From Dasypus novemcinctus (Eukaryota > Chordata > Mammalia > Cingulata > Dasypodidae), in assembly GCF_030445035.2 (NCBI RefSeq), contig NC_080690.1, forward strand, positions 30,530,796 through 30,594,795: DNA of 64,000 nucleotides. The letters run 5' to 3'. Below are positions 24,085 through 36,249 of this stretch, piece after piece; the first letter of the stretch is position 1; every line of letters begins with the position of its first letter. Below the pieces are notes generated by a model. It made no database searches and was not told where the DNA came from. It saw only the letters and a list, made by a program, of their open reading frames with translations. A program made the position numbers and the translations under genes.

Positions 24085-24215
24085 AGGATAAATTGAAGGA
24101 ATTGAAAATGTTTAGTCTGGAAAAGAGAAGTCTCAGATTAGATGTGACAGTTGTCTTCAAACATTGGAAGCCTTGAGATTGGAAAAGGAATTGGAATTAT
24201 TTGCTGGGCTTGGTA
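24085..24215 (+). mobile_element. Ancient CR1/L3-like LINE 3' fragment
   Basis: AATGTTTAGTCTGGAAAAGA, AGTCTCAGATTAGATGTGAC and GTTGTCTTCAAACATTGGAA, then a GGAAAAGGAATTGG phrase, follow the text I recall for CR1/L3 ends (TTTAGCCTGGAGAAGAGAAG, GCTGTCTTCAAATA). Confidence 0.5.
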
Positions 24216-25230
24216 GAAGACTAGAGAATTGAATTCTGTCTCCAAATAAAAATAGTGTTCTAACAAATTGAAATATGTGCCTCAGGAGGGCTTGAGTTTC
24301 CTGTCATTGAAATGAGTCATTGAAGTGAGGGATTGTGGAAACTCAAGGATCAGAAAGTTGTGGTGCCACTAGATGTCCTTCAGGCTTGTCCCTGAAATTC
24401 TACTATCCTGTGTTTCTGAACAACTTGATGTTGCTACATACATTAAAATCCCTCCATAAGATCATTTCTTCCAAAGCCCTTATACAGCTTTGTAAACTAC
24501 TGCCACCAACACTACAGCTAGCAATCCCACAGAAGCAGTCTATGAGGCAAGGATTTGTGTACACAGTTTTTTTGGAAAGAGCAGGGAACATGAATAGGAA
24601 GTGAAAAGTGACACAGAAATGGAAGGTGGCCAATTAAAAAAATGTGTTATTATGTCAGCTACCATCAGGGCCTACATCAGAAGGAAACTGGTAAACAGTA
24701 TAAATCTCAGGCCACAAAGTTGTCCCACATGAGGGGTAAGGGAAAGAGGTGCTGCCAGTCACAGGGTAGGGGTTAATCCAAAACGGTGTTAATTCCCTGG
24801 CAAGTCTATCTGATATGAGTATAATCAAAGGAGCTCTCAATGTTCCTTAAAGGCACAGACATGGGAAGGAAGATTCTGGCAAGTGGGAGATACAAAGAGA
24901 TCAATGAAACAGAGAAGTTAGTGGATATGGGCTAGGCACCGACAAGCCTGGTGTACATGCTCATCAATACTTTCTCTCTGTATGTCTCAGATTTCAATTT
25001 CCAGAATGTGCCCAATTTCTATAAGTAGGAGCAAATATTGACATTAATCTCAGTAAAATCTTGTTTCTCCAGAATGTGGTTACTGTAATGTATATGTAAG
25101 AAGGTACACCTAGAATTTTGTGACAAACCATGCACCAGAAATTCATAAAATGAGGAACAGTGCTCAACATATGGAGACAATCATAGCCATCAGAGTGTAT
25201 CTTCCTATAAATAATGTACTTTTAAAAATG
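24216..25230. other. Unassigned DNA
   Basis: No repeat or gene recognised. Overlapping short open frames on both strands (24335-24604 and 24403-24633) are uninformative. Confidence 0.4.
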
Positions 25231-25242
25231 ATCCAATTCTTT

Positions 25243-25690
25243 TAAATCAATTTTATTGATACATACTAATTAAGCATACAATTCATCCAAAGTGTACAAT
25301 CAATAGTATTTTTGTATAATCACATAGCTGTATGTTCATCACTTCAATCATTATTAAAGCATTTTCATTATGTCAATAATAATACTAAACAAAAAATGGA
25401 CAAACAAAACAAGAAAATTCCTCACCTCTCAATCTGTTTCTCCTGCTGTACATAGCTGCTGTTTCTGGTTATTCTTGTACAATTATTTATTTGTTTATTA
25501 AGCAGTTTCACTGGGATATAGTAACACATCATATGATCTATCCAAAGTGTATAATCAATGGCTTTTAGTATAATAACAATGTTGTACATTCATCATCTCA
25601 AAAATTTTAGATTAATTTCATTACTCAAAAAAAGAAAGATTTCTACCCCTTAGCATTCCTTCCCCAGCCCTATGAAAGCATTAATCTAAT
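25243..25690 (-). repeat. Tandemly duplicated L1 3' terminus (antisense)
   Basis: Two related segments occur, about 25243-25480 and 25482-25690. Each has TTATTGA/TCACTGGGATA, a CATCCAAAGTGT or TATCCAAAGTGT phrase followed by ATAATCAATGG/ACAATCAATAG, then TTCATCA, then a TTTCATTA phrase. They are diverged copies of the same L1 3'-end sequence placed in a row. Confidence 0.65.
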
Positions 25691-26244
25691 TTCATCTCTA
25701 TAAATTGATTTATATTTACATTTTTTATTAATGTAATCACAAAATATGTATGTATGTATGTGTCTGATATTAACAATTTTTCGTATGATATTAATATTTT
25801 GTAGAATTAACCCCATTTGTTCAGCTTCAAAGAAAAATGGTCTTATATATGCAGTGTTACCCATAATCATATTTCACATAATATATTTATATTACACACA
25901 ATATATTTAGTTCATAGCAGTGCAATCATATAGTATTTGTCCTTTTTAGTCTGGCTTGCTTCACTCAACATAATGTCCTCTGGGTACATTCATGTCGCTA
26001 TATGTTTCATTTCATTTCTTCTTACCACTATATAATATTCCATTGGGTGTATATAACATAATTTGTTTATCCATTCATCAGTTGATGGATACCTAGCTTG
26101 TTTCCAACTTTTGGCTATCATGAATAATGCTACTATGAACATCAGTGTGCAGATGTGTAGTCATTTCATTGTTCTCAGTTCTTCTGTGTATATACCCAGC
26201 AATTGTGTTGCCAGGTCCCATGACAAATCAATATTCAACTTCCT

Positions 26245-26676
26245 GGCAGCAGACTTGGCCCAGTGGCTAGGGCGTCTGACTACCAAATGGGAGGTCTGCA
26301 GTTCAAACCCCAGGCCTCCTTGACCCGTGTGGAGCTGGCCCATGCGCAGTGCTGATGTGTGCAAGGAGTGCCCTGCCACACAGGGGTGTTCCCCGCTTAC
26401 AGGAGCCCCAGGAGCCCCATGGGCAGGGAGCATGCCCCGTAAGGAGAGCCGCCCAGCGCGAAGGAAAGTGCAGCCTGCCCAGGAATGGTGCTGCACGCGT
26501 GGAGAGCTGACACAGCAAGATGACGCAACAAAAAGAAACAGATTCCCGTGCCGCTGACAACAAAAGAAGCTGACAAAGAAGATGCAGCAAATGGACACAG
26601 AGAAGAGACAACCAGGGCGGGGGCAGGGGGAAAGGGGAGAGAAATAAATAAATAAATAAATACATCTTTAAAAAAT
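26245..26676 (+). mobile_element. DAS-III-type SINE with 14-bp TSD
   Basis: Seen: ATATTCAACTTCCT occurs at 26231-26244 and 26677-26690 around a 432-bp insert ending in (AAAT)n. The head carries a good RNA polymerase III promoter: an A-box-like TGGCCCAGTGGCTAGGG and a B-box-like CAGTTCAAACCCC. The head is tRNA-like but continues into a long body, so this is a SINE and not a tRNA gene. Frames through it (for example 26161-26665, minus strand) are artefacts of its high G+C. It interrupts the antisense L1 ORF2 and is therefore younger. Confidence 0.92.
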
Positions 26677-26849
26677 ATATTCAACTTCCTTAGGAACTAC
26701 CAAACAGACCTCCATAGTGGCTTTACCTTTCTACATCCCCACCAACAGTGAATAAGTACTCTTATCTCTCCACATCCTCCCCAACATTCACAGTTTTCTG
26801 ACATTTTAAATAGTAGCCAATAGCTATACTAATATCCTTTAAAAAAATT

Positions 26850-29800
26850 TTAAATGCAAAACTGATATAAGGGATGAAGATTATATATTAATATAAGGGA
26901 CAATTCAACAAGAAGAAGTAACTATTCTAAATATTTATGCACCTAACCTCAGTGCTTCAAGATACATGAGGCACACATTGGCAAAGCTGAAGGGAGAAAT
27001 CTATGTTTCTACAATAAGAGTTGGAGAATTCAGTGCCCCATTCTCAGTATTGGATAGAACATTTGGACAGAGGCTAAAGAGAAAGCTTGAATAATACGAT
27101 AAATGAAATTGAACTTAACAGACACCTATAGAGCACTGCACCTCAAAAGAGCAGAATATACACTATTTTCAAGTGTATCCTTCTCCAAGGTAGGCCATAT
27201 GTTGGGTCACAAAGACAAGTCTAAAGAAATTTAAGAACTGAAATTATGCAAAACACTTTCTTGATCATATGAGAATAAAGCTAGAAGTCAATAATGGACA
27301 GAAAAAGGGAAAATTCATAAATATATGAAAATTAAGCCCCACACTCTTAAATAATCAGTGGGTCAAAGTAGAAATTGCAAGAGAATTCAGCAAATATCTT
27401 GAGATGAGTGAAAATGAGAATACAACATATTAAAACCAGTGGGACACAGCAAAGGCAGTGCTGAGAATGCATACATTGAAAAAGAAGAAAGAGCTACAAT
27501 CGAAGATCTCCCTGAACATCTGTAGGAACTAGAAAAAGAGCAGAAAACTAATCCCAAACCAAGCAGAAGGAAAGAAATAGTAAAGAGCAGAGCAGAAATA
27601 ATGAAATCAAGAACAAAATAACAATAGAAAGAATAAGCAAAACCAAAAGTTGGTTCTTTGAGAAGACCAACAAAATCAAGAAACCATTAGTTAGAATGAC
27701 AAAGAAAAAAGGAGAGAAGATGCAAATAAATAAAATCAGAAATGAGAGAAGGGGCATTATCACTGATCCCACAGAAATAAGAAAGCTCATAAGAGGAAAA
27801 TGTAGATGAGAGGGACAAATTCCTAGAAACACATGCTCCATCTACACTGACCCTAGAAGAAACTGAAGAACTCAACAAATGAATCACAAGGGAAGGGATT
27901 AAAAGGGTCATCAAAAATCTCCCAAAGATGAAAAGCCTGAGGCCAGATGGCTTTACAGGTGAATTCTATCAATCATACAAAGATGAAAATATCGATCTTG
28001 CTCAAGCTCTTCTAAAAAACTGAAGAGGAAAGAATGCTACCAAACTCATCCTATGTAGCCAACATCACTCTAATACCAAAACCAGATAAAGACAAGAAGA
28101 AAAAAGAAAATCACAGACTGATATCTCTAATGAATACAGACGCAAAAATCCTCAACAAAATACTTCCAACCTGAATCCAAAAGCAAATTGAAAGAATTAT
28201 ACACCACAATGAAGTGGGTTTTATCTCAGATATGCAAGGGTGATTCAACAAAAGAAAATCAATTAGTGTGATAAACCACATTGCTAAATTAAAGAAGACA
28301 ATCACATAATCTTTTCGATTGATGTAGAAAAGGTATTTGACAAAATACAGCACTGTTTCTTGATAAAAAACATTCCAAAGATAGGAATAGAAAGAAGCTT
28401 TCTCAATATGGTGAAGTGCATACATGAAAATCATAGGTAGCATAGACTCTGGTGAAAGATTGAAAGCTTTCCCCTTGAGATCAGGAACAAAACAAGGATG
28501 ACCACTGACACCATTATTATTCAATATTGTGCTAGAAGTTCTAGCTAGAGCAATTAAACTAGACAAAGAAACAGAAGACACTCAAATAGAAAAGGAAGAA
28601 AAAAAAATTTCATTATTCACTGATGACAAGATCCTAAATCTAGAAAATCCTGAAAAATTCACAACAAAGCTACTAGATTAAGACGAGTTCAGTAAAGTTG
28701 AGGGATACAAGATTAATACACAAAAATCAATAACATTTCTATACACTATTCAACTACTGATGTGCAATCTGAGGAGGAAATCAGAAAAAAAAATTCTGTT
28801 TGTAATAGCAACTAGATTAATCAAATATTTAGGAAAAAACTTAACCAAGGACATAAAGGACCTGTATCCAGAAAACTATAAAACATTGCTAAAAGAAGGT
28901 GAAGAAGAATTAAATAAATGGGGGAACATTTTGTGTTCCTGGATTGGAAAACTAAATATTATTAAGATGTCTCTTCTAACCAAACTGGTTTTTCAGATTC
29001 AATGCAATCCCTATAAAATTCCAACAGCCTTTTTTTGTAGAAATTGAAAAGCCAATAATCGAATTTATTTGGAATATTAAGGGGCCCAAGAGAGTGAAAA
29101 ACGTCTTTAAAAAGAAGAACAAAGTTGGAGGACTCCCACTTCCTGACTTTGAATCATATTACTTAGCTACAGTGTTATTAAGAGCATGGTACCTGGCATA
29201 ATGACCAAGGTCCTTATGGAGACCTCAGAAATTGAACTCAGAATCGAGAAGTCAGAAATTGACCCTCACCTCTACAATAAAGTGATTTTAGGCCCACCCA
29301 TCTGGGCTTAAACAGTCTATTCAACAAATGGTGCTGGGAGAAGAGGCTCTCCATATCCAAAAGAAAGAAAGAAGACCCCTATCTCATGCCTTACACAAAA
29401 ATTAACTCAAAAGAAATCAAGGACCTAAATATAAAAATATCAACCATAAAACTCCTAGGAGAAAATGAAGGAAAAGATCTTCAAGATCTTGTGGTAAGTG
29501 GCTGTTTCTTCAACCTTACACCCAAAGCAGGAGCAACAAAAGAAAAAATATGCATATAGGATCTCTTCAAAATTCAACACTTTTGTACCCCCAAAGGACT
29601 TTGTCAATAGGGTAAAAAGGCAGCTGACTCAATGGGAGAAAATATTTGGCAATCATATATCTGATAAGGGTTTAATATCCATCATATATAAGGAGGTCAT
29701 ACAACTCAGCAATAAAAAGACAAACTATCCAATTAAAAAATGGGCAAAAGATTTGAAAAGACAACTATCCACAGAAGAAATGGTGAAGAAACTCCAGAAA

Positions 29801-29862
29801 AAAATGTTCAGCATCATTAGTGACTAGGGAAATGCAAATCAAAATTAAAATGAGATATCATC
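26850..29862 (+). pseudogene. 5'-inverted ORF2 segment of the twin-primed L1
   Basis: It reads in sense from within the endonuclease domain (TATTTATGCACCTAACCTCA, AAACTGAAGGG-like text near 26990) through the reverse transcriptase to a region near the C-terminus. Readable fragments include 28760-29047 (DLYPENYKTLLK, SWIGKLNIIKMSLL, YKIPTAFF) and 29498-29827 (PIKKWAKDLKRQLSTEE). Many stops and frameshifts show it is dead. It ends at about 29862 in GAGATATCATCC, exactly where the antisense segment resumes in L1 coordinates. The structure is the classical product of twin priming at insertion. A short possible TSD (TCCAAT at 25232 and 29861) is weak. Confidence 0.85.
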
Positions 29863-31160
29863 CAATATTATTATTGTCCTTCCAAAATAATATGTTAAAG
29901 GTAGAGATAAAAACAGTAGACCAAGGCAGTGTTTTAAGGTACTCTAGGATGCTGTTCCTTTATAAAAATCTTTGAATCTCTGAACAACTAGCAAAAACTA
30001 GAAGAGCTATCTTCTTTATAATCTGGAAAAATGGTTAAAGGCTTGCAGTAACTGGGTGATTGCCAAATCAAGAAAATGCAGCTTTAGATATGGTAGGTGA
30101 AGTTTTTGTACCCTTGCTAATCCCCCTACCACCCACTATTGGCATAGTATGGAACTAGCCTATGTTCCTATGATAGGTACTTGGCCCTGATCTTGAGGGA
30201 GTATAGTAACCCCAATGGGCATACTGGGATGCCTATCAGGTAGAAGTCTGAGAGACTGAACCAGGAAACTTGTCTTGGGCTTACTCTCCCAAAACTTTCC
30301 TAAAGGATGAAACAGCTTGCAGAGCTAAAGCAGCATAAGAAATAATTAAGTCAAAGCAACAGGGACAAAGGATTTCCTGACTTGCCATAAAATAGGCCAT
30401 CAAGGAGGTGAAAGTCTATTTCACAGGGAATAGAGGAGACATTCATATACCAGTTAATGGGGGACTCTTTAGGGCCATGAACAAGCACAAGCCTAGAACA
30501 GGCAGCAGACTCTACCAAAGCTCAGGTAAGACAGAGAGGTCTCTGCACTTTGCATTCATCTCAGTCTGATCTACTTAATAGGAGAGCTAAACTCTGAAGG
30601 ACAGGTCCAGTCAATGCAGAGCCACTTTGCAAAGACTGGAAAAGGTGCTTGTTTTTTTGATTAGCTCCTTGCATTCAAGAAAACGTGTCATATCATTTAA
30701 AACTTAAGGGATAGACAGTTCAGGGACTAAATTAAAGAGTTAACACTTAAAAATATCAAAATGTACAGTGTATAACAAAGAATTACAAGAGAAATAAAAA
30801 ACAGAAAATGGCCCATCCAAAGGAAAAGATTAAAAAAAAACCAAGAACCATAAACTAAGAGAAACAACCTTTGGATCACTGAAAAAAAACTTAAAAAAAA
30901 AAAGACCATTTATTTATGGAAGGAAAATAGAGGAAATCACAAAGTAAATGATAGGAGGTAAACACTGAGTAAACAATTTGAGAATCTCAATAAAGAGACA
31001 GAATTTTTAAAGAGAAACCAAACAGAAATACTGGTGCAGGGGAACAATAATGCAAGTGAAAAATTCCCTAGAGGATTTTAAAAGGAGATTGGAGCTGACA
31101 GGAAAAATATTCAGTGATCCAAAGGCAAGAAAATTGAACTGATTCTGACTGAGGAACAGA

Positions 31161-31604
31161 AAGAAAAAGAATTTTTTTTAAAGATTTGTTTATTTATTTA
31201 TTTATTTCCCCTCCCCTGCCACTCCGGCTGTCTGTTCTCTGTGTCTATGTGCCGTGTCTTCTTCTTTGTCCCCTCTGTTGTTGTCAGCGGCACAGGAATC
31301 TGTGTTTCTTTTTGTTGCGTCATCTTGTTGTGTCAGCTCTCCGTGTGTGCGGCACCATTCCTAGGCAGGCTGCACTTTCCTTCGCGCTGGGTGGCTCTCC
31401 TTACGGGATGCACTCCTTGCATGTGGGGCTTCCGTAGGCAGGAAACACCCCTGCGTGGCACAGGCACTCCTTGCGCGCATCAGCACTGCGCATGGGCCAG
31501 CTCCACACGGGTCAAGGAGGCCCGGGGTTTGAACCGTGGACCTCCCATGTGGTAGATGGATGCCCTAACCACTGGGCCAAGTCCACCACCAAGAAAAAGA
31601 ATTT
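31161..31604 (-). mobile_element. DAS-III-type SINE, antisense, with 14-bp TSD
   Basis: Seen: AAGAAAAAGAATTT occurs at 31161-31174 and 31591-31604. The 416-bp insert begins with a T-rich run and (TTTA)n, the reverse of a poly(A) tail. Its far end reads on the minus strand as the same tRNA-like head as the 26245 copy, with a B box (reverse of GGGGTTTGAACC) and an A box (reverse of CCCTAACCACTGGGCCA). It interrupts the old sense L1 ORF1. Confidence 0.92.
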
Positions 31605-32150
31605 AAAAACAAACAGAACCTAAGAGTCTTGTGGGACATCATCAAATGTAACTATATATGCATTATGGGAGTCTGAGAAGGAAAAGAATGGTAGAAAGAG
31701 GAAGAAAAATATTCAGGAAAACTTCCCAAATTTCACACACAAAAAAGTCAGCATGCACATTCAAGAAACCCAACACCTCAAACAAGATAGGAAAACCATG
31801 CCCAGACATATAGTAATCAAACTGCCCAATGCAAAGGACAAGGAGAAAGTTCTGAAAGCTGCAAGAGGAAAGCAAAATGTTAGGTATAAGGTAGTTCCAG
31901 TAAGATTAAGTGCCAATTTCTCAATAGTAAAAATGGAGCAAAAAGGCAGTGGAAAAAATTATTTAATTTATAGGGAAAAAATTGCCAACCAATAATTATA
32001 TATACATCAAGACTTTCTTTCAAAAATAATGGATAGATTGAGACATTTCCAGATAAATAAAAGCTGAGCTGGTTTGTCACCATTAGACCTGCCACATGAG
32101 CAATACTAAAGAGAATTATTTTTCAGACCAAAAGGAATGACACTGGAGAA
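31605..32150 (+). pseudogene. L1 ORF1 remnant of the old sense L1
   Basis: The 80-codon open frame at 31753-31995 includes PRHIVIKLPNAKDKEKVLKA. The motif order HIVIKL...KDKE.LKAAR is diagnostic for the RNA-binding region of L1 ORF1p, the trimeric nucleic-acid chaperone that coats L1 RNA. Downstream text (CCAGATAAATAAAAGCTGAG) matches the ORF1p C-terminal region out of frame. The 5' part of ORF1 lies before the DAS SINE. It is non-functional. Confidence 0.85.
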
Positions 32151-32237
32151 TAGATCAAAGTGGACCAAGAAATAAGATTTCCAGTAAAGGTAAACTAGGT
32201 AATTTTAAATGCCAGTATTATTATATTGTATTTTTGG

Positions 32238-33350
32238 CTTTTTAAAATTTATTGAAGTGTATCACTTATACATAAACATACATAAACAATAAGTGTATAG
32301 TAATAGTTGTGAACTAACAAAATAAACATATATAACATTATATAGGACTCTTGTACCTCATACTACCATCAATACCTTGCATTGGTGTTAAACATTTTTA
32401 ACTAAGAATTAAAGAGCATTGTTAAAATATTACTACTAACCAAAGTATTTGCCCTCAACCCACCCTGTTGTTATCTTTATATCATTTATATATGATCATA
32501 TATATAAGCAATAAGTATATAGTAAAACATGTGAACTTATAACACAAACATGCATAACATTATACAGGGGTCCCATATATCAACCCTCCATCAATACCTT
32601 ACATTGTCATGAGATATTTGCTACAATTATGAAATAATATTGTGAAAATCTTACTACTAATTATAGTCCTTATCTTACATTTAGTGTATTTTTCCCATTA
32701 TCCACGCTATTATTATTTTTTAAATATATTTTTATGACAGAAGTTGTAAACTTATAAAACAATCATGCACAAGTGCAGAATTCCCAAACAACACCCCTCT
32801 ATCAACACACCACACTATGGTGGAACATTTGTTATGGATAAGATTATATCATCTGATTGTTACCATATCCATAGTGTACATTTGGCACACAATTTACATA
32901 GTGCGCCATTATCAACACAGTATATCTTTGGCACAGATGCAAGAATATTATATTATTACTGCTATCCACAGTCCATAGGTCACTCCAGTTGTATTTTTTC
33001 CCACACTTTTCCACATTCCCACCACCCTGCAGTAGTGATGTACATTTGCTCTAGCTCACAAAGGACACACTTGCATCTGTACCATCAACCAGAATTTTCA
33101 TCCACCTCTGGGTTTACTGCGCTATTCAGTTCCTAGATTATTCTCCAACACTCTGTAAATAGGTACTTACATACATATACCACCATTTTCAGTCATATCC
33201 CCATTTATAAACTAGCTGTTACTCACTATGTATTACCATCCACTCTATACATTTCTATACTTTCACAGTAAAGCTAATAAAAACTTCTACATACATTAAA
33301 CGTCAGTAGTCCATTCCAGTCCTCCTCTTATCTCCTTCATTTTTTGTCTT
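32238..33350 (-). repeat. Series of related L1 3'-terminal units (antisense)
   Basis: Three consecutive diverged units start at about 32238, 32476 and 32711. Each has an ATAAGTGTATAGTAA or equivalent phrase, then TTGTGAACT/TGTGAACTTATAA/TTGTAAACTTATAA, an ACATAACATTATA-like phrase, CCATCAATACCTT or CTATCAACACACC, then ATTGTGAAAATCTTACTACTAA-like text in the first two. The repeat length is about 235 bp. The third unit runs on to about 33350. Confidence 0.55.
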
Positions 33351-35245
33351 TTTTTTTAATGTTACATTAAAAAAATATGAGGTCCCCATATGTCCCCCAC
33401 CCCCTTCACCTCACTCCTCCTATATCAACAACCTCTTTCATCATCATGGGACATTCATTGCATTTGGCGAATACATTTTGGAACATCGCTGCACCACATG
33501 GATAATGGTTTGCGTTATAGCTCACACTTTCCCCCAGTCCACCCAGTAGGCCATGGCAGGACATACAGTGTCCAGCAACTGTCCCTGAAGTACCACCCGG
33601 GACAACTCCAAGTCCTGAAAATGCCCCCGCATCATATCTCTTCTTCCATCTCCCTACCCTCAGCAGCTACCGTGGCCACTTTCTTCACATCAGTGCTACA
33701 ATTTCTTCCACTACTAGTCACAATAGTTCCAGAATAGAATATCAGTAAGTCCACTCTAATCCATACTCCATTCCTCCATCCTGTGGACCCTGATATGGTT
33801 ATGTCCACTCCACCTCTATATCTAGAGGGGGATTAGATTCCATGTGGATGATGGATGCAATTCTCCTGCTTGCAGTTGTAGGGACTCTTGGCTCCCTGGT
33901 GTGGTGGTTGACCTTCTTCACCTCCCTTTTAACTGGCTGGAGTAGGTCCAATAAACCAGAGGGTAGGAGTTGCAAGTCTGCTGAGGCTCAGAATCTGGCT
34001 ATCACACCGACAGGCCAGAGATTCAGGTCCCCTGAGTATACACTGAACCAAAGGGCCAACCACAGGTCTGGTAAAAGTAACAGGAGAGGTTTGTGAACAA
34101 AGATCACATCTGAGTCCAACTCCATCACACTCAGGAGTACAAACTCCAAAGTAGGGCCAACTAACATGGCACTGAACTCCATATTCCATGACCATAGAAC
34201 CTGTGGAGCTATGTAGCCCTCAGAAGAACCAATATCTGGGCTTATATTTACTTTGACAGTCTCTGGGACCCTACTGAGGCATGTGTAAGGGTGACCCCTC
34301 TAATGACCTCCTGACTCCTTTTTGGAGACTCATAGCCTTAAAAACTCATTTTTCCTTTCCATTTCCCCCTTTTATTGAAGGTTAAAAATCAGTTTTAACA
34401 TCTGCTATTACATGTAGGCGGAGATATTCTGTTGGTCTGAGTTGACCCTTTTATTCAAGGTCATTTTCTAGTTACATCATCAGCTGGTACTTGGTAATAA
34501 TCTCTTAGCACCAGGGAGGCTCATTCCCAGGAGACATGTCCCATACTGGGGGGAAGGTAATGCATTTACATGCTGAGTTTCACTTTAAGAGTGGCCACAT
34601 TTGAGCAACATGGAGGCTCTCAGGAGGTAACTCTTAGGCACCCTGCAACTCTAGGCCTAGTTCTTATTCAGGCACACAGGCTCACAAGCATAGTCATTAG
34701 TATCAAGGGTTCATTGTTGGACCATCCTTCTTTATTCATCTTAGCCATTGCACTTGGGGATTCCTGTTGTTCCATTGAGGAATGTGATAGAGCTCCCCTG
34801 GCTAGGAATTCAGCACTGCCTCAATTGTCATTTTTAACTGTAACCACTATGAAAATATCCAAATATATTTTTATGTACCCTGTAAACATGCCCTGGAAAA
34901 CTATCTCCCAACCATGTGCCCCTATCAATAACACCCCACACCAGTATTTCTCCCCTGCCATAGTCGAATATCTCTGTGGTCCAAAACTTCTATGAAAATG
35001 AAGCCTACTACATTGCCAGATTCTGTTAACAGTAAAATGGACTATAGTGATTGGTTTAAAGGTTAGATATGGAATACACACTGATTTATAAAAATTAAAG
35101 TAAAAATAAATTGGGGTATCAAAAAAATTTAAAAATTAAAAAGCTTTGTTTTTGATGTTTTGCCTTTTATCACCACAATAAGTGTTGCCCTGTATGTACA
35201 GTGGCAAGGCAATTTCTTCCATTTCCTCCTCAGTGTCTACATCCT
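33350..35245 (-). mobile_element. L1 3'UTR body homologous to the 3533-5069 copy
   Basis: The plus strand starts with a T run (33345-33358). Its reverse complement follows the 3533-5069 element step by step, including GCTCAAATGTGGCC, AACTGCAAGCAGGAGA and AATGTCCCATGATGATGAAA. Open frames here (33390-33737, 33842-34096, 34570-34995) are artefacts of untranslated L1 sequence. Confidence 0.75.
35146..35235 (-). other. Short non-L1-like segment between two L1 tails, open reading frame
   Basis: On the minus strand, just after the A-rich end of the upstream L1 (about 35247-35262), a frame reads DVDTEEEMEEIALPLYIQGN and continues to a stop after a total of about 36 codons. I do not recognise it. 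It could be flanking DNA carried along with an L1, a shard of another gene, or chance. Confidence 0.3.
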
Positions 35246-36249
35246 TTCTTTCTTTTTTTTAAATTAAGTTTGTCTTCACAAAAGTTTTAGATCACAGTAA
35301 TTCACATATACAATATGTCCCTTCCCCAGCAAGATCTTTTTACACATTCATATTTATTTGCTGCAGCTGAGTACAGATATTGAAATGATAACTTTCAAAC
35401 ATGGATCCTTTTGGGTTTACATTATGGTTTACATTTTAGACTATACAATTTTCTAAATGTTTAGTTATCTTATGTTTTACATTATGGTTTACATTTTAGC
35501 CTATAGACGTTCATACATTTTTGGTGTAATTTAACATATCCTATATCCACACTTGCATGATCTTGTGAAACACTTCCATTGCCCCATAGTTATAATGATA
35601 CCATCTATTCAATACCTCTTTCCCCTCCCCTCAGGGCCCACAGAGACAATCAAACTCCATGCTTGAAGGACCATATTCAGAGATACTTGCAACAATATTG
35701 AGGGCTTGACATGCTCGACTGCCCTAACCCATTGGGAACTACCAATTCTCTGGAAAGATATAATTCCCTCCATTTGAGAACATCAGTCCTACATCGGATG
35801 TGGGTATACCTTCACTCTCATTGTATGGGCCTCCATCCAATGATATAACCCACTATGGCAAAATGAGCACTCACACTCCCTAGAAGCCTGCCCTGTGTCA
35901 GATTTTCCCCTTTAAGCATCTTAAACTGTTAACCTTCCTTATATTTTTTAAAAAGTTTTCTCAACATTACACTTTCCACCACATATCTGAAATCTCCTAT
36001 GTCCAAGTGTTCCCCCACCCTCCCCCCATTTTCTTGGGCCATTTTACCCATCCTCCCATTCCTAGACCCTTTAAGCTCACAAAGCCCCACCCAAAGGTAT
36101 CCCTATGCCCCCATTTTATCCCTTCCCTGTACAAATACTTATCTCCACCTTATCATAGATTTCACTCCGGTAGGTGTCAGCTCGCAACCTTCCTCTACAC
36201 CCAAAATTCCTTTAAGCCTACCATCCAGTCTCTAGCTCTCTGAGACAGC

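Larger units (their letters stand above)
25241..26843 (-). mobile_element. 3' half of a twin-primed L1 (antisense)
   Basis: The plus strand starts with antisense L1 3'UTR (TTTTATTGATACATACTAAT, AATTCATCCAAAGTGTACAA). It continues into antisense ORF2 C-terminal text (CCATTCATCAGTTGATGG, GAATAATGCTACTATGAACA, CCACCAACAGTGAATAAG). Its inner end at about 26843 reads on the minus strand GGATATTAGTATAGCTATTG, which continues the L1 sequence that breaks off at 29862. The 3'UTR end is tandemly repeated (separate entry). A DAS-III SINE interrupts it at 26245-26676. Confidence 0.85.

Noticed and set aside
26245..26330. tRNA gene
   Set aside because: A and B boxes are present, but the sequence is the head of a 432-bp SINE with tail and TSD, not a stand-alone tRNA.
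26161..26684. Several open frames of 76-145 codons on both strands
   Set aside because: They run across the G+C-rich DAS-III SINE and L1 flanks, and a SINE is non-coding.
33390..34995. Open frames of 84-141 codons
   Set aside because: They lie in antisense L1 3'UTR that matches the untranslated 3533-5069 copy.
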